A stretch of 64,000 bases of DNA from Clostridium_AM tanneri (GTDB lineage Bacteria > Bacillota > Clostridia > Clostridiales > Clostridiaceae): positions 62,001-126,000 of the forward strand of contig NZ_JARUJP010000002.1 of assembly GCF_033659955.1 (NCBI RefSeq), given 5' to 3'. Below, piece by piece: positions 35,184 to 41,837 of this stretch (its first letter is position 1; each line of letters opens with the position of its first letter). Both the position numbers and the translations under genes were made by a program. Below the pieces are notes generated by a model that did no database searches, was not told where the DNA came from, and saw only the letters and a program-made list of their open reading frames with translations.

Positions 35184-35212
35184 TTGACTATCCTTTCTAG
35201 TGTCGATATACT
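35184..35212 (+). promoter_or_regulatory. Probable sigma-A promoter of motAB
   Basis: TTGACT, 17-base spacer, TATACT, about 100 bases before the motA ATG. The spacer includes GTCGATAT, resembling a flagellar sigma -10, but no TAAA lies at the right distance. The rest of the roughly 400-base MCP-motA gap shows no gene. Confidence 0.6.
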
Positions 35213-35312
35213 TGTAGCATGTCCATAATATTTTAAAGAATTTGTCGATTGTCAGTCATTCAACAAATCTTTAAGTTAAATATAATTATTAAGTATTTTG
35301 TGAGGTGCAAAA

Positions 35313-36098
35313 ATGGATATTTTTTTGATTATTGGAGTTATTACCGGTCTTCTTTCAATAGTTGTTGGTATGATTGTAAAAGGTGCAGATGTTATGGTAT
35401 TATTAAATCCCGCCGCTGCTATCATTATCCTTGTTGGTACTGCTGCTGCAGTAATGAATTCCTTTCCTAAGAAGGAGTTTCTTAACATACCTAAAATCGT
35501 AGGAGTTCTTTTTAAAGAAAGAAAGATAGAAGATGCTGCCGATATTATAGAGCAAATTGCAGATATATCGAAAACTGCCCGAAAGAATGGCTTGTTATCA
35601 CTTGAACAATCTATGCAAGGTATGGATAACAAATTTTTAAAAAATGGTTTGAGAATGGTAATTGACGGTATGGAACGTGAAACTATAAGTGAAATTCTAC
35701 ATAGCGAGATTAACAGCATGGAAGAAAGACATCGTGCTGGTGCCTCCATCTTTACTTCTGCCGGTGGGGCTGCTCCTACACTTGGAGTTTTGGGTGCAGT
35801 TATAGGCTTAATCGGTGCACTAGGAAACTTAAGTGACACTGAAAGACTTGCACATATGATTGCAGCAGCCTTCGTTGCTACTCTTTATGGTATATTTTTT
35901 GGATATGTAATTTTCCACCCCTTTGCATCAAGGTTAAAAAGAAAATCTCATGAAGAAATAAGTAATATGTATATTATTCTCGAAGGTGTTTTAGCAATTC
36001 AGGCAGGTGAAAATCCAACTAGCATTAAAATGAAGCTAGCATGTATGGTAGAACCAAAAGAGAGAGCTAAAGTTGAGGAAAATAGTAAAGGAGAATAA
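35313..36098 (+). CDS. motA: Flagellar motor stator protein MotA
   Basis: A 261-residue membrane protein with four transmembrane segments: two near the N-terminus (about 1-20 and 28-50), a cytoplasmic loop of about 100 residues (FKERKIEDAADIIEQIADISKTARKNGLL..., the torque-generating face with charged RKNGLLSLE and EHR-like residues), and two more (about 150-170 and 185-205, GGAAPTLGVLGAVIGLIGALGN with the conserved Pro). It forms the ion-conducting stator with MotB. GAGG lies upstream of the ATG. motB begins 2 bases after its stop. Confidence 0.95.
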   Translation: MDIFLIIGVITGLLSIVVGMIVKGADVMVLLNPAAAIIILVGTAAAVMNSFPKKEFLNIPKIVGVLFKERKIEDAADIIEQIADISKTARKNGLLSLEQSMQGMDNKFLKNGLRMVIDGMERETISEILHSEINSMEERHRAGASIFTSAGGAAPTLGVLGAVIGLIGALGNLSDTERLAHMIAAAFVATLYGIFFGYVIFHPFASRLKRKSHEEISNMYIILEGVLAIQAGENPTSIKMKLACMVEPKERAKVEENSKGE

Positions 36099-36100
36099 TA

Positions 36101-36850
36101 ATGGCTAAGAAAAAACAACATCACGAAGAACATGTTGATGAAACATGGTTAATACCTTATTCTGACATGCTTACTCTGCTCTTAGCACTTTTCATTGTTA
36201 TGTTTGCCATGAGTCAGGCAGACAAACAAAAAATGAAACAAGTTAGCGATCAATTTCATGTCGTTTTCTCCGGAGATAAAAGCAGTGGAGTTCTAGATAA
36301 CCCTGGTGAAGCAGTTGTTCCTTCAGAATCTAGTAATAGTGCTGTTGAAGAAGATAAGATGAATGAAATTAAACAGACCTTGGATAAGGAAATAGAAAAG
36401 AGTGGATACTCTGATAAAGTTAAAGTTAACTTAAATAAGGAAGGCCTAGAGATTTCCATACAAGACGTTGTACTCTTTAATTCTGGCGATGATAAAATAC
36501 TGAATGAGACTTCACCATTACTTTTAGAAGTTTCTAAGTCATTAGTTAATTTAGATAACAGTATTAAGATTGTAGGTCACACAGACACTGTTCCTATTAA
36601 GAATGCAAAGTTTCATTCTAACTGGGAATTAAGTGCTATGCGTGCTATAAATGTAATGAATTTTTTAGTCGGCTCAGGTGGTCTCCAGCCTGAAAGATTT
36701 TCAATTCAAGGATATGGTCAGTATATGCCTAAATTTGATAACTCTACAGAAGAAGGTAGAGCCAAAAACAGAAGGGTTGAAATTTTTGTAGTTCGTAAAT
36801 ATCCGGCTGATAAAGAGGTGTCAAATAAAACTGACCAAAAAACTAATTAA
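36101..36850 (+). CDS. motB: Flagellar motor stator protein MotB
   Basis: A 249-residue stator subunit: short basic N-terminus, one membrane helix (about 17-40) with the ion-carrying Asp22 in YSDMLTLLLALFIVMFAM, a linker, and a C-terminal OmpA-like peptidoglycan-binding domain (KIVGHTDTVPIKN...SNWELSAMRAINVMNFLV...QGYGQYMPKFDNSTEEGRAKNRRVEI). It anchors the stator to the wall. The coupling ion (proton or sodium) is not evident. GGAG precedes the ATG, inside the end of motA. Confidence 0.95.
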   Translation: MAKKKQHHEEHVDETWLIPYSDMLTLLLALFIVMFAMSQADKQKMKQVSDQFHVVFSGDKSSGVLDNPGEAVVPSESSNSAVEEDKMNEIKQTLDKEIEKSGYSDKVKVNLNKEGLEISIQDVVLFNSGDDKILNETSPLLLEVSKSLVNLDNSIKIVGHTDTVPIKNAKFHSNWELSAMRAINVMNFLVGSGGLQPERFSIQGYGQYMPKFDNSTEEGRAKNRRVEIFVVRKYPADKEVSNKTDQKTN

Positions 36851-36874
36851 AAGTATTACTTTTTAAAATGACCC

Positions 36875-36925
36875 TAAGTAAAGAAGGGGAAACCTCATAA
36901 GGTGAGGGCCCTCGTTCTTTACTTA
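36875..36925 (+). terminator. Terminator of motAB
   Basis: Outer arms TAAGTAAAGAA / TTCTTTACTTA (11 bp) enclose GGG..CCC pairing and an inner hairpin CCTCA-TAAGG-TGAGG. The trailing T-run is weak. Confidence 0.65.
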
Positions 36926-36957
36926 TATTATAACTGCTTTTAATCAACAATTATACA

Positions 36958-37587
36958 TTATATCAAATGATCTAATCCGTCCCCAGATGTTAACATTTCA
37001 AGATTATTAAATATCTTCTCTTCGTTCCAATTCCACCATTTAATCTTTAGCAATAATTCAATTTTTTCGTCGTTAAAACGTTTCTTGATAAGTTTAGCTG
37101 GATTCCCTCCATATATTGTATATGGTTCAACATTTTTTACTACAGTTGAGTTAGAAGCAATAATGGCACCATCACCAATTTTAACACCTGGCATAATGGT
37201 TACATTTTCACCTACCCAGACATCATTGCCAATCACCGTATCTCCCTTAAAGGGTAGCTGTTCTACTGTAGGAGTAACCTTTTCCCAACCGCCACCAAAA
37301 ATATTAAAGGGATAGGTTGTTATGCCATCCATTCTATGATTTGCTCCATTCATAATGAATTTGACTCCCTCTGCTATTGCACAAAATTTGCCTATTATTA
37401 GCTTATCTCCTAGAAATTCATAATGATGCTCTATATTATCATAGAATTTCTCAGGGGATTTTTTATTATCACTATAATAAGTATATTCTCCAATCTCTAC
37501 GTTGGGCCGTTTAGGTAAATTACTTATATAACAAACTGTTTTGATATTTTCATTTGGATATAACTTTTTTTTATCTGGTCCTAGCAT
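36958..37587 (-). CDS. Vat-like xenobiotic O-acetyltransferase (left-handed beta-helix)
   Basis: A 209-residue hexapeptide-repeat acyltransferase. ANHRMDGITTYPFNIFGGGWEK holds the catalytic His84, and LPFKGDTVIGNDVWVGENVTIMPGVKIGDGAIIASNSTVVKNV is the beta-helix, ending YTIYGGNPAKLIKKRF and IKWWNW. These match streptogramin A acetyltransferases (Vat) and the related CatB family closely in order and wording, more closely to Vat. Acetyl-CoA is the expected donor; the natural acceptor is unknown and activity on streptogramins is not shown. It follows the PadR gene by about 115 bases on the same strand and may belong to the same regulated operon. Confidence 0.87.
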   Translation of the reverse strand: MLGPDKKKLYPNENIKTVCYISNLPKRPNVEIGEYTYYSDNKKSPEKFYDNIEHHYEFLGDKLIIGKFCAIAEGVKFIMNGANHRMDGITTYPFNIFGGGWEKVTPTVEQLPFKGDTVIGNDVWVGENVTIMPGVKIGDGAIIASNSTVVKNVEPYTIYGGNPAKLIKKRFNDEKIELLLKIKWWNWNEEKIFNNLEMLTSGDGLDHLI

Positions 37588-37702
37588 AAAATACTCGCCC
37601 CTTTCAATTTGAAATTAAAAACTCTATATCTCCATAATTTAAGTCTCACATACCCACTTTAGCTTATCCTTACGGATTTCTAAATAACAGATATCCCTTA
37701 AG

Positions 37703-38224
37703 CTAACTTTCATTTCTTATATCTTTTAATAGTCCTTCAAACCATTGGACATTTACTAAATGATGAGAAAGTGAGTTTTCCAACATTTTCCGAAAGTAAC
37801 TAGGGATAGTTTCATTATTCTCAAGAGATTTTTCTAATAAAGAAATTTTCTTTTTAGTTTGTTCGATTTGTATTCCTATTAGTTTCGTTAGTCCCTCACT
37901 TTTATATTCATTAGCAAATAGCATTGCTGCATAAAAAGATAAATTTATATAATCTGTCTTAGAGCCATATTTATACATCAACTTTTCAAATTCTTTATCT
38001 CCAAGTTCAGTGATGATATAATTATGCGTCTCTCTAGTATTGTCTAATTGGTCAACTTTTTTAATATATTTTTTCTCTTCTAATTGTTGAAGATTATAAT
38101 AGAATGATCCTTTAGTGAAATTTACTATATATTTATAGTGCCTCTCTTCCATTAAGGCTAATAGTTCGTATCCGTAAGAACCTGGGTTTTCTTTTAATAA
38201 CCCTAAAATTAGTAATGGTATCAA
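37703..38224 (-). CDS. PadR family transcriptional regulator
   Basis: A 173-residue regulator: N-terminal winged helix (residues 1-85, LLILGLLKENPGSYGYELLALMEER...TKGSFYYNLQQLEEKKYIKK) followed by a C-terminal helical dimerisation domain (Vir-type, about 95-173). PadR proteins usually repress genes for detoxification, efflux or phenolic acid metabolism and release DNA on binding small molecules. The start is TTG, with AAGGAG 9 bases upstream; no usable ATG exists in frame. It lies between the acetylesterase and acetyltransferase genes, so it is probably the local regulator. Confidence 0.9.
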   Translation of the reverse strand: MIPLLILGLLKENPGSYGYELLALMEERHYKYIVNFTKGSFYYNLQQLEEKKYIKKVDQLDNTRETHNYIITELGDKEFEKLMYKYGSKTDYINLSFYAAMLFANEYKSEGLTKLIGIQIEQTKKKISLLEKSLENNETIPSYFRKMLENSLSHHLVNVQWFEGLLKDIRNES

Positions 38225-38253
38225 AAAAACATCTCCTTTATATTCTTCATCAA

Positions 38254-38280
38254 AATTATGCTGATAGTTATTTCATAATT
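38254..38280. promoter_or_regulatory. Inverted repeat upstream of the padR gene
   Basis: AATTATG and CATAATT arms separated by 13 bases, in the 63-base gap between the esterase and padR genes. Could be an autoregulatory site; weak on its own. Confidence 0.3.
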
Positions 38281-38287
38281 ATAAAGT

Positions 38288-39145
38288 TTAACCATTTGTG
38301 ATTTGTATCAGTTGAGATTCGAATTCATCATATGATATTTTTCCTAATGCCAAATCCATACTTTTTATATACATTTTTTCTCCCTTGGTATATGTTCTAG
38401 CATGATTAAGATTAATTAACTCATTTTCATTAATTAATGGCTTTAGTATATGCTGCTTATTAGAAAAGGCTTCAAAATATCGTAAACCAAATTTTCTTTG
38501 AGAAATTGCATCAATATGAATACCATCAGGATTAGAAGTTAAACCTGAGGCTGTTACAAAATAACAATTATCTTGTTCAAAAGCAAACTTTTGTAACTCT
38601 TCATTAATAAAGTTATATTCAGTACAGTTTTTCCCAAACCCTTCTTTGCCTAAAAAATCTCCTAAACCGCCAATAATAAGGGGAATATCTGGGGCATTTA
38701 ACTCCTTTCTAAGAGCCTCAATAATTAAAAGTAATTTTTTGTAGTAACCTTTGTAGTTACCATTGATACTATCACTTTCTCCTTGATGCCATAGAATTCC
38801 TGTCAACTCACTATTCTGCATAGCAAATTTAGCTTCAGCTATTGCATGTCTAAAAAGCGTTTTATCTACAGCCCATTCATCCAGTGAGCTTCCACCTTCA
38901 GCACAAGGAATTAAGCCAATAATATCTTCCTGATTTTGACGACACCATGAATCTGCAAATGAACTAGCGAGACTTATTCCTGAAACAGGACGATCATAAT
39001 TGATGGGCTCAGTCATCATTTGCCATCTACCATTACGTAACATTTGTATTCTTTCATTGTAAATCGGAGTTACTTCATGAATAAATCCTCGTCCAGCCAT
39101 ATTGGACTGTCCTAACATTAAAAACGATTTAATCATTTTTTTCAT
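38288..39145 (-). CDS. SGNH-type acetylesterase (sialate O-acetylesterase/CE6-like)
   Basis: A 285-residue cytoplasmic esterase (no signal peptide) of the SASA domain family (Pfam PF03629 as I recall it). The nucleophile is Ser14 in FLMLGQSNMAGRG; the oxyanion/third block is ILWHQGESDS; the Asp-His pair is in NPDGIHIDAISQRKFG. Such enzymes remove O-acetyl groups from xylan, sialic acid or related sugars. First gene of the unit esterase-padR-acetyltransferase, behind a consensus promoter with two palindromic operators. Substrate unknown; pairing with an acetyltransferase is notable. Confidence 0.85.
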   Translation of the reverse strand: MKKMIKSFLMLGQSNMAGRGFIHEVTPIYNERIQMLRNGRWQMMTEPINYDRPVSGISLASSFADSWCRQNQEDIIGLIPCAEGGSSLDEWAVDKTLFRHAIAEAKFAMQNSELTGILWHQGESDSINGNYKGYYKKLLLIIEALRKELNAPDIPLIIGGLGDFLGKEGFGKNCTEYNFINEELQKFAFEQDNCYFVTASGLTSNPDGIHIDAISQRKFGLRYFEAFSNKQHILKPLINENELINLNHARTYTKGEKMYIKSMDLALGKISYDEFESQLIQITNG

Positions 39146-39249
39146 CCTTTCTTTTCATTTAGTATTTACTAGGGAATGTTTCCAATTCTATTATTAATTC
39201 ACTTTTTCAGTAGATTTTCCCAGATATCAAAAACTACTAAATTCATTAG

Positions 39250-39306
39250 TAGTCTAATTAGACTATTAACACTTAAATATTATAGTCTAATTAGACTAAT
39301 TGTCAA
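39250..39306 (-). promoter_or_regulatory. Consensus promoter with two identical palindromic operators
   Basis: Minus strand: perfect -35 TTGACA (39306-39301), 16-base spacer, perfect -10 TATAAT (39284-39279). The palindrome TAGTCTAATTAGACTA occurs twice, at 39283-39298 filling the spacer and at 39250-39265 just past the expected transcription start, 33 bases (about three helical turns) apart. Occupancy of either would block RNA polymerase, so this is a tightly repressed promoter driving the esterase, padR and perhaps the acetyltransferase genes. Confidence 0.8.
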
Positions 39307-39567
39307 CTATATTTTGCATCCAAGCTTTTCAACTGCCCTTAGAGTAATCAATATCAAAAAACAGCCGACTAAGATGAATATTTTCACTTCACCTCAGACG
39401 GCATAACTTTTACTACCCTATAGTTTAATTTATTTTTTGGTATTTATACTCTTATAGACCCACTTGGTCACCGCTGTTTTTGAGTATTTATGCACAGACT
39501 CTTAGTCTAAGAAAATATAAAATACACATGAAAAAAGATTAAATCTCTCTAACACTTTCATATCAGC
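39307..39567. other. Intergenic stretch without a recognisable gene
   Basis: Between the operator region and the rlmD-like gene. I see an imperfect hairpin (GCCG-CT..AG-CGGC, 39347-39402) and a lone AGACTCTTAGTCT at 39490-39502 that shares AGTCT/AGACT half-site letters with the operators, but no open frame or convincing terminator. Confidence 0.4.
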
Positions 39568-40992
39568 CTATTTACTCTCTATCCTCACAACACATTCTAC
39601 GTGAGCCGTCTGAGGGAACATATCTACTGGCTGAATTTCCTTAGTTCCGTACCCCAACTCATCCAATACAGCCAAATCTCTAGCTAAGGTTCCTGGATCA
39701 CAGGATACATATACTATTCTTTTAGGCTTCATCTTAGCTATTGCCTCTAAAAGAATTCTTTCACAGCCCTTTCTAGGAGGATCAACTACAACAACTTCTG
39801 CATATATTCCTTCTTCGATAAGCGCAGGAATGACCTTTTCAGATTGTCCTACTATAAATTCTGCGTTTTTAATATTATTCTGTACCGCATTCACCTTTGC
39901 ATTTTCTATAGCTTGAGGAACAATCTCCACCCCATAAACCTTTTTAGCCTTTTGTGATAAAAATAGTGATATAGTACCTGTTCCGCAATAGGCATCAAAG
40001 ACAGTTTCATCTCCAGTTAAATTAGCATATTCTAATGCCTTATTATATAAAGTTTCCGTTTGCACTGGATTTACCTGAAAAAATGAAAGTGGTGATATAT
40101 TAAATTTAAATTCTCCTATATAATCACTTATAATGTCACTTCCCCATAGGGTTATGTTATTTTCTCCTAAGACAACATTAGTTTTCTTATTGTTTATATT
40201 TTGTATAATACTTTTTATACCCTTAATATTTTCAGCAATTAGCTTTATAAACTCTTCTCTATGAGGCAATTCCTCAGTCCTTGTTACTATAACAACCATT
40301 ACCTCACCGGTTTTAAAACCTCTTCTAACCATAATGTGTCTTATCAGTCCACTATGCTGCTCCTCATTATAAGGCTCTATACTATATTTCTCAATCCATG
40401 ATTTCATCAAGAGAACTACTTTATCAGCTATTTCATCTTGAATACTACAAGAGTCCATATGTATTATTTCATGGCTTCTTGGAGCATAAAAGCCTATCTG
40501 CACTTCACCATCTCTTCCTCCTACTGGAAGCTGTACTTTGTTTCTATATCTATAAGGTGTCTCCATGCCTATTGTATCGTGTAATATTATTCCTTCATCA
40601 CTATTTACTGTATTGTCTTTAACTTTCTTTTCCTCTGAATCCTTTATATTAAGTTTCCCAATCCTATTAATACAGTCTTGTACTCTTTGTTTCTTAAACT
40701 TTAACTGAGCTTGATAATTAAAATGTTGTAACTGACATCCCCCACACCTTTTATATATTCCACATACCGGTTCACTCCTATGTTGTGATTTATCAATCAC
40801 CTCTATAAGCTTTCCAAAGGCAAAGTTTTTATTTACCTTCACAATTTTTACTTTTACCTTTTCCTTTACCAAAGCTCCAGGAACAAATATCGTAAAATCC
40901 TTTACTTTGCCAACTCCTTCCCCCTCATAACCCATACTGCTTATATCTAATGTATATTCTTTATTCTTTTCTACAGGAATAATTCTACTCAT
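39568..40992 (-). CDS. rlmD: 23S rRNA (uracil-C5)-methyltransferase, RlmD/RumA family
   Basis: A 474-residue SAM-dependent methyltransferase. N-terminal TRAM domain (about 1-65, YTLDISSMGYEGEGVGKV), an iron-sulfur cluster site (CGIYKRCGGCQ, with a fourth Cys before it), and a C-terminal Rossmann domain with FDAYCGTGTISLFLS and the catalytic VVVDPPRKGCE, VYVSCDPGTLARDL. It methylates a uridine in 23S rRNA; Firmicutes may carry two or three paralogues (RlmCD-like), so the exact position is not fixed. A frame extension to an ATG at 41025 has no ribosome site, while the ATG used follows AGGTG. Confidence 0.9.
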   Translation of the reverse strand: MSRIIPVEKNKEYTLDISSMGYEGEGVGKVKDFTIFVPGALVKEKVKVKIVKVNKNFAFGKLIEVIDKSQHRSEPVCGIYKRCGGCQLQHFNYQAQLKFKKQRVQDCINRIGKLNIKDSEEKKVKDNTVNSDEGIILHDTIGMETPYRYRNKVQLPVGGRDGEVQIGFYAPRSHEIIHMDSCSIQDEIADKVVLLMKSWIEKYSIEPYNEEQHSGLIRHIMVRRGFKTGEVMVVIVTRTEELPHREEFIKLIAENIKGIKSIIQNINNKKTNVVLGENNITLWGSDIISDYIGEFKFNISPLSFFQVNPVQTETLYNKALEYANLTGDETVFDAYCGTGTISLFLSQKAKKVYGVEIVPQAIENAKVNAVQNNIKNAEFIVGQSEKVIPALIEEGIYAEVVVVDPPRKGCERILLEAIAKMKPKRIVYVSCDPGTLARDLAVLDELGYGTKEIQPVDMFPQTAHVECVVRIESK

Positions 40993-41076
40993 ACTTTCAC
41001 CTACTCTATCAAATTCTCTCTCCATATTCTACATTTTTCCTTGTAATTTGTCTATCAAATAATTTCAATAAAAATA

Positions 41077-41092
41077 AGCGGAAAAATCCGCT
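41077..41092 (-). terminator. Terminator of the DUF1540 gene
   Basis: AGCGGA-AAAA-TCCGCT hairpin directly after the stop codon. On the minus strand it is followed by TTATTTTTATT. Confidence 0.65.
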
Positions 41093-41094
41093 TT

Positions 41095-41460
41095 TTACTC
41101 ATTTTCTCTGAAGGTCTCACATTCAGTACTTTCACTTGTTCGAGCATTTGGCCCATGTACTTGAACAAAATCAGCGCTACATATTCTGTTTACATTATAT
41201 ACACAGTTCTGAGCTTCACAAACTATATCGGGACTTAGCTCTACCGTATCTGCACTAAAAAGCTGTCTAAACTCACCTGCTAGATTTCTATTTGTAAAAT
41301 GTGACATGGCATCTGCATCTGTTTTTTCAAGAAAAGTATCACACATAGTATCTGGACTAGTGTTTGCTTCTTCCCCCATTACATGAATACTACTTGCTAT
41401 ACAAAATTCATTTACATTATTATAGCAATTTTTTGCGCTACATCTTAACTTTCCACTCAT
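41095..41460 (-). CDS. Protein with two DUF1540 domains
   Basis: A 121-residue cysteine-rich protein. Two copies of the same short module, each with four Cys: residues 1-45 (LRCSAKNCYNNVNEFCIASSIHV...C) and about 80-118 (VCEAQNCVYNVNRICSADFVQVHG...C), joined by a linker containing HFTNRNLAGEFRQLF. The spacing CxxxxC-x7-8-C-x20-C suggests metal binding. DUF1540 proteins are common in clostridia and some Bacillus; I know of no established function. AGGGGAGGA precedes the ATG. A hairpin with T-run lies 75 bases upstream, between this gene and its likely promoter. Confidence 0.88.
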   Translation of the reverse strand: MSGKLRCSAKNCYNNVNEFCIASSIHVMGEEANTSPDTMCDTFLEKTDADAMSHFTNRNLAGEFRQLFSADTVELSPDIVCEAQNCVYNVNRICSADFVQVHGPNARTSESTECETFRENE

Positions 41461-41526
41461 AAAAATTCCTCCCCTTTACTATCTATAAATATAGTTTTCT
41501 AAATTTCGAGGAATTTTATACTTTAA

Positions 41527-41613
41527 AAAAATTGCACCTTTATCAGAAAGGTGCTAAAAGTAAATAGAATCAGTTGTCTCTTATTTTCTCATTTTGTTAT
41601 TTTAACCATATGT
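41527..41613 (-). ncRNA. Candidate small RNA or attenuated leader ahead of the DUF1540 gene
   Basis: About 85 bases lie between the likely start point of a promoter and an intrinsic terminator: GCACCTTT/AAAGGTGC (8 bp, loop CTGAT) at 41534-41554 followed by AATTTTTTT on the minus strand. It could be a free small RNA or a leader whose termination controls the DUF1540 gene. No open frame of note inside. Confidence 0.4.
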
Positions 41614-41619
41614 TTTCTT

Positions 41620-41649
41620 ATTATACATTACTTTAATATAAATTTCCAA
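41620..41649 (-). promoter_or_regulatory. Probable promoter upstream of the hairpin and DUF1540 gene
   Basis: Minus strand TTGGAA, 18-base spacer, perfect TATAAT. Confidence 0.55.
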
Positions 41650-41802
41650 TAAAAACTTAAAAACTTATCTATTAAATCTTAACTTGATTTTCTAACATAA
41701 GTTTAATTCTTACGTAACTATAGTTTATTTGTTGATTTTTGTCGTTATATTTAGAAAAAAATAATTATAAATATCTTAATTACTAAATTTTATTTTCAGC
41801 AC

Positions 41803-41834
41803 AAAGGACTACTAGCTTTTACCAGTAGTCCTTT
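41803..41834 (-). terminator. Terminator of pfkA-pyk
   Basis: AAAGGACTACT pairs perfectly over 11 bp with AGTAGTCCTTT around a 10-base loop, just past the pyk stop. Confidence 0.8.
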
Positions 41835-41837
41835 ATA

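Noticed and set aside
35184..35212. Flagellar sigma (SigD) promoter for motAB based on GTCGATAT
   Set aside because: The only TAAA upstream is 22 bases away instead of about 15, so the spacing does not fit; the sigma-A reading is better.
35276..35839. 187-codon open frame on the minus strand across motA
   Set aside because: It is antisense to a clearly recognisable motA, has low-complexity Ser/Ile/Pro-rich translation and no ribosome site or family resemblance.
39490..39502. AGACTCTTAGTCT as a third operator copy
   Set aside because: The half-sites are in inverted order relative to TAGTCTAATTAGACTA and the centre differs; too weak to call.
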